Origin: Streptomyces sp. AC1-42W
Lineage (GTDB): Bacteria; Actinomycetota; Actinomycetes; Streptomycetales; Streptomycetaceae
NCBI RefSeq assembly: GCF_003248355.1
Contig: NZ_QKWY01000002.1
Location: forward strand, 2,356,001 to 2,420,000
DNA length: 64,000 bases
Direction of reading: 5' to 3'
Shown: positions 52,528 through 60,869 of the stretch, piece after piece
Layout of the letters: every line of letters starts with the position of its first letter
How positions within the stretch are numbered: position 1 is the stretch's first letter
The notes under the pieces: generated by a model
Database searches by the model: none
What the model saw: only the letters and a program-made list of their open reading frames with translations
Told to the model about the DNA's origin: nothing
Position numbers and translations under genes: made by a program

Positions 52528-52857
52528 ATGCCCACGCCCTCGGAACACACCCGCCTCTCGCTGGAAGCCCGCCTCGGCGAGCAGGCCCGCGCCGTCTGGC
52601 CCCAGATTGCGCAGTTGCATGTCCGACACCGCGGAGCGTTCGCCTACGTGGAGGCCGAACTGGCCGACGGCGAACGGGTCAAGCTGATGCAACTGCGCTA
52701 CACCGGCACCGTCAGCAAGAGGTGGGGCTTCGCCCCCTACTACGCCAGTGGCGACCGCTACGAAGACTCCCTGCTGCCCACCGGCAGCCCCACCGGCACC
52801 CCCGCGGAGGCGCTCGACTGCGCCTGCGAGCTCCACATCGCTGCAGTCGACATCTGA
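52528..52857 (+). CDS. Passenger protein of the IS630 element, unknown function
   Basis: 109 residues (MPTPSEHTRLSLEARLGEQA...ALAELADGERVKLMQLRYTG-type, ...SKRWGFAPYYASGDRYEDSLLPTGSPTGTPAEALDCACELHIAAVDI). Inside the right inverted repeat, divergent from the transposase. CAGGAT lies seven bases before the ATG, suggesting a leaderless transcript. Codon use matches a real gene. Role in transposition or as cargo unknown. Confidence 0.65.
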   Translation: MPTPSEHTRLSLEARLGEQARAVWPQIAQLHVRHRGAFAYVEAELADGERVKLMQLRYTGTVSKRWGFAPYYASGDRYEDSLLPTGSPTGTPAEALDCACELHIAAVDI

Positions 52858-53020
52858 CCCACTACCAGGCACAACGCCGGATCCGAAGTCAACCCCCGAA
52901 GGACTTACGGAGCCGACCACTTAGGCTGGTTAGTCCTGCCCTCCCGTTGCCAACCCGGGGCGCACAGGTGCGCGGAGCGAATTGCCCACTGCTGCTGATA
53001 GTAGCGCACGACATGCGCAA

Positions 53021-53054
53021 GCGCCCCGAAGTCAACTCGCCGACTTCGGGGCGC
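53021..53054 (-). terminator. Terminator downstream of the small leftward genes
   Basis: Perfect 13-bp stem GCGCCCCGAAGTC (53021-53033) with 53042-53054 and an eight-base loop, 18 bases beyond the stop of the leftward gene pair. Confidence 0.85.
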
Positions 53055-53071
53055 TGTTGCGTACGGCTGAA

Positions 53072-53302
53072 CTACCTGACCAGCTTGATGCGCTCCAGCG
53101 GCACGTCCCACTCGATGCCGCCACCCTCCGGACGCATGAACGCCTGTCGGCTGACCACCTTGTTGCCCTCCTTGGTGCGCTCCTCGATCACGCCGATCAG
53201 GTGGCCCGTGCGCCCCGAGATGGTGTCCATCATCAACGTGCCAGCCGGGTACGGCAGTTTGCCGTGGCTGAGCATCGTCGGTGGCTTCTCGAAGGTGTTC
53301 AC
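53072..53302 (-). CDS. Small conserved actinobacterial protein of unknown function
   Basis: 76 residues (MNTFEKPPTMLSHGKLPYPAGTLMMDTISGRTGHLIGVIEERTKEG...), beta-rich, no membrane segment. ATG at 53302 overlaps the stop of the upstream gene (ATGA). Typical cargo beside DUF6879/XRE genes. Confidence 0.72.
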   Translation of the reverse strand: MNTFEKPPTMLSHGKLPYPAGTLMMDTISGRTGHLIGVIEERTKEGNKVVSRQAFMRPEGGGIEWDVPLERIKLVR

Positions 53303-53502
53303 TCCTGGCCTCCTTGTTGCAGAGCCACCGCGAGGCGAGCGGCCACGTCGGCGTGCACCCGCCCCAGCTCCACCAGCCGCAGCTGCGGGGAAGCAGCGTC
53401 AACGGCAAGGGAGGGGAAGACGATTCCGGCATCGGCCAGCGCTGACCTCAGGGACTCCATCGCCGTGAACGGATCGATGTCCTGCTGTTCTTTGGTCGCC
53501 AT
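53299..53502 (-). CDS. Small conserved protein of unknown function
   Basis: 67 residues (MATKEQQDIDPFTAMESLRSALADAGIVFPSLAVD...LVELGRVHADVAARLAVAL), helical. ATG at 53502. Coupled to the next gene and divergent from the DUF6879 gene. Confidence 0.72.
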   Translation of the reverse strand: MATKEQQDIDPFTAMESLRSALADAGIVFPSLAVDAASPQLRLVELGRVHADVAARLAVALQQGGQE

Positions 53503-53675
53503 GAACCGGACGCTAGAAGTTGGTAGTTGTTCGGCGGTACGCCGTTTTCTCGAATTTGCTCCACGCTGCGTCAATCTTGCTGATATTTTCTCCTGGACCC
53601 TGCCTGACCCCGTAGAACCGCGTACCGCCCCCGGTTCATGCTGTTGGATCAAGACCCCTGGAAGGGAGAGCGTCC

Positions 53676-54410
53676 ATGGCTCGTCAGCTTCGCTTTACCG
53701 GCACAGACAGCAAGGTCGACGGCTGCCCCGCCCTGCACACGGACGAGGGAACCGGCGAGATCATCGTTCAAGGCACGCCCGTCACTGATCCCGCAGACCT
53801 CGCGCAGCTCAGGCACTTCGGGCCGGACGATGCAGCGGTGGTCGTGCCGCGCGAACTGCTCGTGAACTGGGGGCCGAAAGAGATGGAGCGGGTGCCCGAG
53901 ATCGTCGACCGGGCCACCTTCCGCCGCCTATTCGAGACCTTCAAGCACACCGCCTGGCGGCTGGAGACCCGACGCGGCTACGCCTCGGACCGGGAGGACC
54001 CTGACTTTCAGGCTTTCCTCGCCACCGGCTCCTCGCCCTGCGACCTCAACGAGCCCTGGTTCGTCAACATCAAGGCCCAGGCCGAGACGGGCAAGCGCGT
54101 CGGACGTGTGCGCCTGGCCGACCGCCCGATGACCACCGAACAGCGGTTCTTGCTCGACTACGCCCGGCACAACGCGGCGGTCGGCGAGGACATCCGTTAT
54201 CTGTGGCGCGAGGACGCCGCCGACCTGCCCGCCGAAGACTTCTGGATCTTCGACTCACGGATCGTCGCCGTCCTGCACTTCGATGACGCCGACAACATCA
54301 CGGACATCGAGCTGATCACAGAACCGGCCGAAGTCGTTCGGTACGCCATCGTGCGTGACGCGGCAATGCACCACGCTGTGCCGTTCGACCAGTTCGCCGC
54401 GACCGAATGA
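53676..54410 (+). CDS. DUF6879-type protein
   Basis: 244 residues. N-terminal about 65 residues (MARQLRFTGTDSKVDGCPALHTDEGTGEIIVQG...VVVPRELLVNWG) form a small beta domain; from about residue 75 the DUF6879 domain begins (FRRLFETFKHTAWRLETRRGYASDREDPDFQAFL...FWIFDSRIVAVLHFDDADN). ATG at 53676 with GGAAGGGAG upstream. Pairs with the XRE-DUF5753 gene 10 bases later; such pairs act like regulator/partner modules in Streptomyces. Confidence 0.78.
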   Translation: MARQLRFTGTDSKVDGCPALHTDEGTGEIIVQGTPVTDPADLAQLRHFGPDDAAVVVPRELLVNWGPKEMERVPEIVDRATFRRLFETFKHTAWRLETRRGYASDREDPDFQAFLATGSSPCDLNEPWFVNIKAQAETGKRVGRVRLADRPMTTEQRFLLDYARHNAAVGEDIRYLWREDAADLPAEDFWIFDSRIVAVLHFDDADNITDIELITEPAEVVRYAIVRDAAMHHAVPFDQFAATE

Positions 54411-54420
54411 CGCGCCACCG

Positions 54421-55272
54421 GTGAGTACCGATTATCAGCAAGCCAGGGTGGCCTTGGGCTCGCGACTGCGCGAACTGCGGTTCACCTGTCCTGGTGGTCG
54501 GCTCACCGGTCAGCAGCTCGCCCAGCGGCTGGGCTGGCAGGGCTCCAAGGTCAGTAAGCTGGAGAATGGCAAGCAGACCGCCAGCCCCGAGGACCTGCGG
54601 GCGTGGGCCGACGCTACCGAGCAGCCGGGCGTGTACGCCGAGCTTGCCGCCCGGCTGGCGGGGTTCGAGTCCCACATCCGGTCATGGCGTCGAGCGCTGG
54701 CGAACGGCTTCAAGCCGCAGCACGAGGGGTTGAGCGCGGAGATCGACCGCACCTCGGAAATGTGGATCTGGGAGGAGTCGGTGATCCCCGGTCTGTTGCA
54801 GACCCCCGAGTACGCGCGCCACGTCATCCAGCGCTATTCCGAGCTGCTGGGCGGAGTCAGCGACGTTGAGGCCGCCGTGCGCTCCCGGGCGCAGCGGCAA
54901 GAGTGGCTGTACCGTCCTGGCCGCAAGCTGCACGTCCTGGTGTGGGAAGCCGCGTTGAGGTCTCTGATCTGCCCGCCCTCCGTGCTGGCCGCCCAGCTTG
55001 ACCGCCTTACCGGGATGCTCGGCATGGACACGGTGGAGCTGGGCGTCATCCCGTTCACGGCCTCTGTCAAGATCGTGCCCGCCAACGGCTTCTGGGTCCT
55101 CGATGACCACCTGGTGGTCGCGGAGGACTGGCACGCCGAGATGTGGTTGGACGACGCCGACAACATCGGCTTGTACTCGAAGGTCTGGGCCACCCTGCGC
55201 GAGTCGGCCGTGTACGGGGCCGACGCCCACAACGTCATCAATGCCGCTCGCCGTGTGCTGAGCCTGCGTTGA
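54421..55272 (+). CDS. XRE helix-turn-helix protein with DUF5753 (Scr1/WhiJ-like family)
   Basis: 283 residues. Helix-turn-helix at residues about 22-60 (LTGQQLAQRLGWQGSKVSKLENGKQTASPEDLRAWADA); DUF5753 from about residue 115 (EESVIPGLLQTPEYARHVIQRYSELL...VLVWEAALRSLICPPSVLAAQLDRL...). GTG at 54421. These regulators are highly repeated in Streptomyces and tied to a small partner protein, here DUF6879. Confidence 0.9.
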   Translation: MSTDYQQARVALGSRLRELRFTCPGGRLTGQQLAQRLGWQGSKVSKLENGKQTASPEDLRAWADATEQPGVYAELAARLAGFESHIRSWRRALANGFKPQHEGLSAEIDRTSEMWIWEESVIPGLLQTPEYARHVIQRYSELLGGVSDVEAAVRSRAQRQEWLYRPGRKLHVLVWEAALRSLICPPSVLAAQLDRLTGMLGMDTVELGVIPFTASVKIVPANGFWVLDDHLVVAEDWHAEMWLDDADNIGLYSKVWATLRESAVYGADAHNVINAARRVLSLR

Positions 55273-55364
55273 CGGGGTGGCTGGGGTGAGTCACAGCACG
55301 CCGAGCGAACTCATTATCAACAGGCACAACGTCAGTGACCGCACGGCTTCCCTGAGGAGCCCAC

Positions 55365-55568
55365 ATGTACCGCATCGACTGGCGCACCGCGGCCGGCCAC
55401 GCGGCGATGGCCAAGACCTACGACGCCGACACCGTCCGTCAGCTCGTCAGCAACGCGATCACGATCGAGGCCAACCCCGAGATTCACAACCTGAGGGTCC
55501 GCCAGCTCGTTGCCTGTCCGATCATCCTGGATCACATCTGGGCCGACGTGACCGCCGAATTCGTCTGA
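55365..55568 (+). CDS. Small protein next to the recombinase, unknown function
   Basis: 67 residues (MYRIDWRTAAGHAAMAKTYDADTVRQLVSNAITIEANPEIHNLRVRQLV...). ATG at 55365 with GAGGAG upstream. Its position just before the recombinase makes a recombination directionality factor possible, but no sequence feature proves it. Confidence 0.65.
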   Translation: MYRIDWRTAAGHAAMAKTYDADTVRQLVSNAITIEANPEIHNLRVRQLVACPIILDHIWADVTAEFV

Positions 55569-55636
55569 CGCGAATGAGCCCGGTCGAGGTGGCACCCCCG
55601 ACCGGGCCGAAGTGCTGAGAGAAAGCGAAACCCAGC

Positions 55637-58600
55637 GTGAACAAGCAAAACACAGCCATCACCACGGGTGTAATCGAGCGGGTGACGTCCGGCGGTCAGC
55701 TCCGAGCGGTGGCCTATGCCCGCGTCTCGACCGAGGACCAGACTACGGGCTACGGCGTCCGGTACTCGACCAAGAAGATCCTGCGCCATATCGAGCGCAA
55801 GGGCTGGCGGCACGTCGGCACCTTCTGTGACGAGGGCATCAGCGGCAGCTTTGAGGCGCACCAGCGCGAAGACCTCAACAAGCTGATGGAGCTGGCCCGG
55901 GAGAAGCCCAAGCCGTTCGATATCGTCGTCGTGAACGAGGGCCGCGCCATCGGGCGGACCGGTCGCGCCTTCTGGCGGTGGGTCTGGGAACTCGAAGACA
56001 TGGGCATCTACGTCGGCGTTGTCCAGGACGACTACGACAACACCACGGTCGAGGGCCGCAAGAAGATGCGCCGTGACGCCGACTACGCCGAGACCGAGTG
56101 GGAGACCATCCGGCAGCGCACCCAAGGCGGGTTGCAGGAGAAGGCCGAGGAGGGTGGTTGGGTCGGCGGTCCGCCTCCGTACGGCTATGGGATCGAGGAC
56201 CAGGGCAAGAAGGGTCTTTCCCGGCTCATCCAGTGCGCGGCTGAGGTCAAGGTGCTGCGCCGTGCCCATGAGTTGCTGGTCGGGTTCCGGCTGACCATGC
56301 GCCAGACCGCCGCGCGTCTGAACGCCGAGGGTCTGTTCACCCGCTCCGGCAAGCCCTGGTCGCATCAGAACCTGCGCGCCCGGCTGATGTCCACCGCAGT
56401 CCTCGAAGCGGTCTTCATCTTCCGCAACACCAAGGTGAAGAACGGCCGGGGGCCGAAGCTCGACCGGAACGGCCAGCCGCTCTACGGCGAAACCGTCCGC
56501 ATCGAGCTTGACCCGGTCTTCACGCCGGGAGAGGTGGCCGACCTGAAGGCCGCCGTGGGCGAACCCTCGGGCAAGTCCAAGGGGCAAGCCGGGGTCTACC
56601 CACTGTCGCGTCGGGTGCACGCCCAGTGCGGCAAGCACTACATCGGCGGCAAGCGTCACAAGGGGCCCGGTCGCTGGTATCGCTGCAAGGGCCGACAGGA
56701 GGAGTACGCTCACGCGTCGACGTGCGACGATCCGCAGATTCCCGCCAACGAGCTTGAGGCCGCAGTCTGGGCCGAGGTTGTCAGCCTTCTCGGTGACCCT
56801 GACCAGCTCCGGGTGATGGCGGCTGAGTGGGTGGGGATGGCCGACACGGACCAGGATGCGCAGCGCGCCCGGGTGGCCGACCTGAATCAGCAGGTGGCCG
56901 ACCGTGAGAAGGCCATGACCGAGACCCTGACCACGTATGCCCGGCTGAACGTGCCCGCCTCCACGATCAAGGAGGTCGTCACAACGCTGACCGGGGAACT
57001 GGAGCAGCTCAAGGAGATGCGCGACGAGGCGCAGCGTTGGATGGACGAGACCCAGGCCGCCGAGCAGCGCGCGAACGACCTCGCAGCGCTGGCCGAGCTG
57101 GCGCGCACTCGGCTGGCCGACATGACGCCCGAGGAACAGGGCAGGATCCTCGCGTTGCTGGACGTGCACGTCACGGTCACGGGGCCGATGCCCAAGCGCC
57201 AGACCAACAAGGGGTGCACGCTCACCAAGTGGTTCGCCGAGTCGGGGCGGTTGGTGCCACCGCCGCTGACCGACGAGGTGTGGGCCCTGGTAGAGCCAGT
57301 CGTAAAGGCGTGGGAGCCGCCGAACCATCGGCTGATCGACGGCCGCGTGGTGGTCGACGGCATCCTGTTCAAGGCGCGCACCGGGTGCGGGTGGTATGGC
57401 ATCGAGGTCTCGGGCGATGTCCTCTGGAAGACCGTGCACACCCGGTTCAACCGCTGGCTCCGCGCTGGCGTCTGGGACGAGATCATGAAGGCGATCCCGA
57501 ACGAGGGCACGCTCCCGGCGGGGATGCCTGTGCTGCCGCCGTTCAAGATTGAGGGCCGGATGGACCCGCGCATCCTGCCCATTCGGCACGAGGAGCCGAC
57601 CCCGGACACTTCCAGGGTGGCGGACGGGAACGCGCTGTGCGTGCCCGGCAACCACGAGAACAAGCTCGGCCGCTACCTCAAGGGCCGCAAGGTCCAGCTC
57701 ACCCACGGCCTCGCCGAGACCGTCGAGCAGCTGGAGCGGGAGGACGAGAGGGACCCGGCGTTCCGCGGGCGGGTCGCGGAGTTCATCGACGGGCTCGTCA
57801 GCCACTACGTGCTGGACGGCGGCCGGCTCGTCGTCTGCCACGCCGGGCTGCCCGAGAAGTACCACGGCCGCACCTCCGGCCGGGTCCGCTCGCACGCGCT
57901 GTACGGGGAGACCACCGGCGAGACCGACGAGTTCGGGCTGCCCGTGCGCTACCCGTGGGCGGAGGACTACCGGGGCCGCGCCGCCGTGGTCTACGGCCAC
58001 ACCCCGGTGCCCAACACCTCCTGGATCAACAACACCATCTGCCTGGACACAGGTGCCGTCTTCGGCGGGAAGATGACCGCGCTGCGCTGGCCGGAGCGCG
58101 AACTGGTCGACGTACCGGCGGAGCGGGTCTGGTACGAGCCGGTGAAGCCGCTGGAGCCCGAGGCGCCGGGAGGCCGGGAGGGCCGGCCGCTGGACCTCGA
58201 CGACGTCCGGGGCCACCGCATCGTGGAGACCGGGCAGATGGGCCGCCTCGCCGTCCGCGAGGAGAACGCGGCCGCTGCCCTGGAGGTCATGAGCCGGTTC
58301 GCGGTCGACCCCCGGCTGCTGCCGTACCTGCCGCCGACCATGGCGCCCACCGCCACCTCGGGCCAGGAGGGCTACCTGGAGCACCCGGCCGAGGCGTTCG
58401 GCGAGTACCGGGCGGCCGGCGTGACCCGGGTGGTGTGCGAGGAGAAGCACATGGGCTCGCGCGCCGTGGCCCTCGTCTGCAAGGACGCCGAAGCGGCCCG
58501 CGCACGCTTCGGCACCGGCGGCGTGGAGGGCGCGGCCGGTCCCACCGGAGCGCTCTACACCCGTACCGGCCGCCCCTTCCTGGACGACTCCGCGCTCACC

Positions 58601-59446
58601 GAGGCCGTCCTCGGACGGCTGCGCGCGGCCGTCACCGGGGCCGGGCTGTGGGAGGAGTGGGGCACCGACTGGGTGCTGCTCGACGCCGAGCTGATGCCCT
58701 GGTCCCTCAAGGCCCGCGGCCTGCTGCGCTCGCAGTACGCGGCGGTGGGCGCCGCCTCCGGCGCGGTGTTCCCGGCCGCCACCGGGGCGCTCGCCGCGGC
58801 CGCCGCGCGCGGCGTCGACGTGGGCGCGCTCGCCGACCGGCAGCGGGAACGGGCCGCGGACGCCGCCGCGTTCACCGAGGCGTACCGGCGCTACTGCTGG
58901 GACACCGAGGGGCTGGACGGCGTGCGCCTGGCACCGTTCCAGGTCCTCGCCGTGCAGGGCCGCTCGCTGGCCGCCGTACCGCACGACCGGCAGCTGGCCT
59001 GGCTGGACCGGCTGGTGGAGCACGACCCCACCGGGCTGCTCCAGGTCACCCGGCGGCTCGTCGTGGACACCGGCGACGAGGCGTCGGTGCGCGCGGGCGT
59101 CGACTGGTGGCTGGAGATGACCGGCCGGGGCGGCGAGGGCATGGTCGTCAAGCCGCTCGGCGCACTCGTCCGGGACGGCAAGCGGCGGCTGGTGCAGCCC
59201 GGTATCAAGGTGCGCGGCAGGGAGTACCTGCGGATCATCTACGGCCCCGAGTACACCCGCCCGGACAACCTGGACCGGCTGCGCGGCCGCTTCCTCGGTC
59301 ACAAGCGCTCGCTGGCCCTGCGCGAGTACGCCCTCGGGCTGGAGGCCCTGGACCGGCTCGCGGCGGGGGAGCCGCTGTGGCGGGTCCACGAGGCGGTGTT
59401 CGCCGTCCTGGCCCTGGAGTCGGAGCCGGTCGACCCCCGGCTCTGA
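55637..59446 (+). CDS. Large serine recombinase in frame with the C-terminal part of Pnkp
   Basis: One open frame of 1269 residues. Residues 1-170: resolvase catalytic domain, nucleophile Ser31 in YARVSTEDQ, Arg in EGRAIGRTGRA. About 180-300: recombinase domain (PPPYGYGI...). About 335-375: zinc ribbon (HAQCGKHYIGG, RCKG). About 410-510: coiled coil. About 539-620: a stretch like the N-terminal DNA-binding domain (DUF4096) of IS5/IS4 transposases (PPLTDEVWALVEPVV...VVVDGILFKARTGCGWYGI...HTRFNRWLRAGVWDEIM). From about residue 661 to the end the sequence is Pnkp phosphatase remainder and ligase. GTG at 55637 with weak GAGAGAAAG. Whether a stop-free fusion protein is made or cleaved is unknown. 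Confidence 0.85.
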   Translation: MNKQNTAITTGVIERVTSGGQLRAVAYARVSTEDQTTGYGVRYSTKKILRHIERKGWRHVGTFCDEGISGSFEAHQREDLNKLMELAREKPKPFDIVVVNEGRAIGRTGRAFWRWVWELEDMGIYVGVVQDDYDNTTVEGRKKMRRDADYAETEWETIRQRTQGGLQEKAEEGGWVGGPPPYGYGIEDQGKKGLSRLIQCAAEVKVLRRAHELLVGFRLTMRQTAARLNAEGLFTRSGKPWSHQNLRARLMSTAVLEAVFIFRNTKVKNGRGPKLDRNGQPLYGETVRIELDPVFTPGEVADLKAAVGEPSGKSKGQAGVYPLSRRVHAQCGKHYIGGKRHKGPGRWYRCKGRQEEYAHASTCDDPQIPANELEAAVWAEVVSLLGDPDQLRVMAAEWVGMADTDQDAQRARVADLNQQVADREKAMTETLTTYARLNVPASTIKEVVTTLTGELEQLKEMRDEAQRWMDETQAAEQRANDLAALAELARTRLADMTPEEQGRILALLDVHVTVTGPMPKRQTNKGCTLTKWFAESGRLVPPPLTDEVWALVEPVVKAWEPPNHRLIDGRVVVDGILFKARTGCGWYGIEVSGDVLWKTVHTRFNRWLRAGVWDEIMKAIPNEGTLPAGMPVLPPFKIEGRMDPRILPIRHEEPTPDTSRVADGNALCVPGNHENKLGRYLKGRKVQLTHGLAETVEQLEREDERDPAFRGRVAEFIDGLVSHYVLDGGRLVVCHAGLPEKYHGRTSGRVRSHALYGETTGETDEFGLPVRYPWAEDYRGRAAVVYGHTPVPNTSWINNTICLDTGAVFGGKMTALRWPERELVDVPAERVWYEPVKPLEPEAPGGREGRPLDLDDVRGHRIVETGQMGRLAVREENAAAALEVMSRFAVDPRLLPYLPPTMAPTATSGQEGYLEHPAEAFGEYRAAGVTRVVCEEKHMGSRAVALVCKDAEAARARFGTGGVEGAAGPTGALYTRTGRPFLDDSALTEAVLGRLRAAVTGAGLWEEWGTDWVLLDAELMPWSLKARGLLRSQYAAVGAASGAVFPAATGALAAAAARGVDVGALADRQRERAADAAAFTEAYRRYCWDTEGLDGVRLAPFQVLAVQGRSLAAVPHDRQLAWLDRLVEHDPTGLLQVTRRLVVDTGDEASVRAGVDWWLEMTGRGGEGMVVKPLGALVRDGKRRLVQPGIKVRGREYLRIIYGPEYTRPDNLDRLRGRFLGHKRSLALREYALGLEALDRLAAGEPLWRVHEAVFAVLALESEPVDPRL
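57617..59446 (+). pseudogene. Pnkp 3' part: phosphatase remainder and RNA-ligase domain
   Basis: VADGNALCVPGNHENKLGRYL...VVCHAGLPE...VVYGHTPVP are the later metallophosphoesterase motifs (GNHE, HAG, GHTP) of bacterial Pnkp; the nucleotidyltransferase domain follows with the lysine in EEKHMGSRAV (about residue 937 of the open frame). Bacterial Pnkp heals and, with Hen1, seals cleaved RNA. The kinase domain and the first metal motif are missing here, and the frame is fused to the recombinase, so native function is lost or changed. Confidence 0.85.
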
Positions 59447-59525
59447 GCGCCGGGGAAGCACACTCCGGGCGAACAGGCGGGCGATTCGCCGGGTGAACGG
59501 CGCGCCGCGCGGTGAGGATGAGGGC

Positions 59526-60758
59526 ATGGGATTCCATGTCGACTCCGAGGCCGGGCGGCTGCGCCGCGTCATCCTGCACCGCCCCGATCTGGAACTGAAA
59601 CGGCTCACGCCGACCAACAAGGACACACTGCTCTTCGACGACGTGCTCTGGGTGCGCCGGGCCCGCCAGGAGCACGACGGCTTCGCGGACGTGCTGCGCG
59701 ACCGGGGCGTCGAGGTGCATCTCTTCGGCGATCTGCTCCGCGAGGCGCTGGAGATCCCGGTCGCCCGGCGGCTCGTGCTGGACCGGGTCTTCGCCGAGAA
59801 GGAGTACGGTCCGCTCGCCACCGAGCATCTGCGGGCCGCCTTCGAGGAGTTGCCCGCGGCCGACCTGTGCGGGGCGCTGGTCGGCGGCATGACCAAGCGG
59901 GAGTTCCTGGAGCGCCACCGGGAGCCGGTCTCGGTGCGCTTCCACGTCATGGACCTGGACGACTTCCTGCTCGGGCCGCTGCCCAACCACCTCTTCACGC
60001 GCGACACCTCGGCGTGGATCTACGACGGGGTGTCCATCAACGCGATGCGCTGGCCGGCCCGGCAGCGCGAGACGGTCCACTTCGAGGCGATCTACCGTCA
60101 CCACCCGCTGTTCACCGGGCCGGAGGCGGGCGCCTTCCACCACTGGTCCCAGGGGCAGGACGACTACCCGTCCACCATCGAGGGCGGCGACGTCCTCGTC
60201 ATCGGCAACGGCGCCGTGCTCATCGGGATGAGCGAGCGCACCACCCCGCAGGCCGTGGAGATGCTGGCCCGCGGCCTGTTCGACGCGGGTTCGGCCCGGA
60301 CCATCGTGGCGCTCGACATGCCCAAGCGGCGGGCGTTCATGCATCTGGACACCGTGATGACCATGGTCGACGGGGATGCCTTCACCAAGTACGCGGGCCT
60401 CGGCATGCTCCGCTCGTACACCATCGAGCCCGGTGACGGGCCGCGCGACCTCAAGGTCACCGATCATCCGCCCGAGCAGATGCACACCGCCATCGCCCAC
60501 GCGCTCGGGCTGGACTCGATCCGGGTGCTGACCGCCACCCAGGACGTGCACGCGGCGGAGCGGGAGCAGTGGGACGACGGCTGCAATGTGCTGGCCGTCG
60601 AGCCCGGCGTCGTCGTCGCCTACGAGCGCAACTCCACCACCAACACGCATCTGCGCCGGGAGGGCATCGAGGTCATAGAGATCCTCGGCAGCGAGCTGGG
60701 CCGGGGCCGGGGCGGTCCGCGCTGCATGAGCTGCCCGGTGGTCCGGGACCCCGTGTGA
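59526..60758 (+). CDS. arcA: Arginine deiminase
   Basis: 410 residues. Converts arginine to citrulline and ammonia. Motifs: NHLFTRDTSAWI, EGGDVLVIG, HLDTVMTMVD and the catalytic Cys in RCMSCPVVRD at the C-terminus. ATG at 59526; GAGGAT lies just upstream and may serve as ribosome site or as a -10 of a leaderless mRNA. Followed by ornithine carbamoyltransferase; no carbamate kinase is in view. Confidence 0.95.
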   Translation: MGFHVDSEAGRLRRVILHRPDLELKRLTPTNKDTLLFDDVLWVRRARQEHDGFADVLRDRGVEVHLFGDLLREALEIPVARRLVLDRVFAEKEYGPLATEHLRAAFEELPAADLCGALVGGMTKREFLERHREPVSVRFHVMDLDDFLLGPLPNHLFTRDTSAWIYDGVSINAMRWPARQRETVHFEAIYRHHPLFTGPEAGAFHHWSQGQDDYPSTIEGGDVLVIGNGAVLIGMSERTTPQAVEMLARGLFDAGSARTIVALDMPKRRAFMHLDTVMTMVDGDAFTKYAGLGMLRSYTIEPGDGPRDLKVTDHPPEQMHTAIAHALGLDSIRVLTATQDVHAAEREQWDDGCNVLAVEPGVVVAYERNSTTNTHLRREGIEVIEILGSELGRGRGGPRCMSCPVVRDPV

Positions 60759-60792
60759 CCGGCTGCGGGGCGTCCGTACCGCGAGACGTCTC

Positions 60793-60820
60793 TGTATAGC
60801 GATGCATTGCGTCGTATACA
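60793..60820 (+). promoter_or_regulatory. Possible ArgR operator upstream of argF
   Basis: TGTATA (60793-60798) and TATACA (60815-60820) form an inverted repeat around GCGATGCATTGCG, an AT-rich island in GC-rich sequence resembling ARG boxes. It lies 50-77 bases before the carbamoyltransferase start. Confidence 0.45.
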
Positions 60821-60869
60821 GTTCCAGAGTTACCGTATGCGTCCGCAGCCCGACCCAGGAGCAGTCACC

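Larger units (their letters stand above)
51242..52920. mobile_element. IS630-family insertion sequence with a passenger gene
   Basis: 1679 bp with perfect 32-bp inverted repeats (51242-51273 and 52889-52920; ends GTGGTCGGCTCC), flanked on both sides by TTA, consistent with the TA target of this family. It holds a leftward transposase and a rightward 109-residue gene near the right end. Confidence 0.9.
50827..57616. mobile_element. Accessory segment integrated in pnkp (serine-recombinase element)
   Basis: About 6.8 kb separating the two pnkp remnants. It contains a small membrane protein gene, an IS630-family element, a terminator, five small or regulatory genes typical of actinobacterial mobile elements, and a large serine recombinase at the right border. 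A 14-bp direct repeat GGCGCMCAGAAGGC (50818-50831 and 50847-50860) marks the left border. About 35 codons of pnkp are missing between the remnants, so integration was followed by, or involved, deletion. Exact att cores are not resolved. Confidence 0.7.

Noticed and set aside
50820..52920. tRNA-type attachment site at the left border of the accessory segment
   Set aside because: No tRNA 3' end or cloverleaf could be recognised at either border; the element uses a serine recombinase and a protein gene (pnkp) as target.
52905..53432. 175-codon minus-strand frame overlapping the two small genes
   Set aside because: Out of frame with the two coupled small genes, which have better starts and codon bias, and it runs into the IS630 inverted repeat.
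55532..60007. 1491-codon open frame on the minus strand across the recombinase-pnkp and arcA region
   Set aside because: It is the antisense shadow of well-supported plus-strand genes; GC-rich third positions remove stops on the opposite strand, and the translation shows no family motifs.
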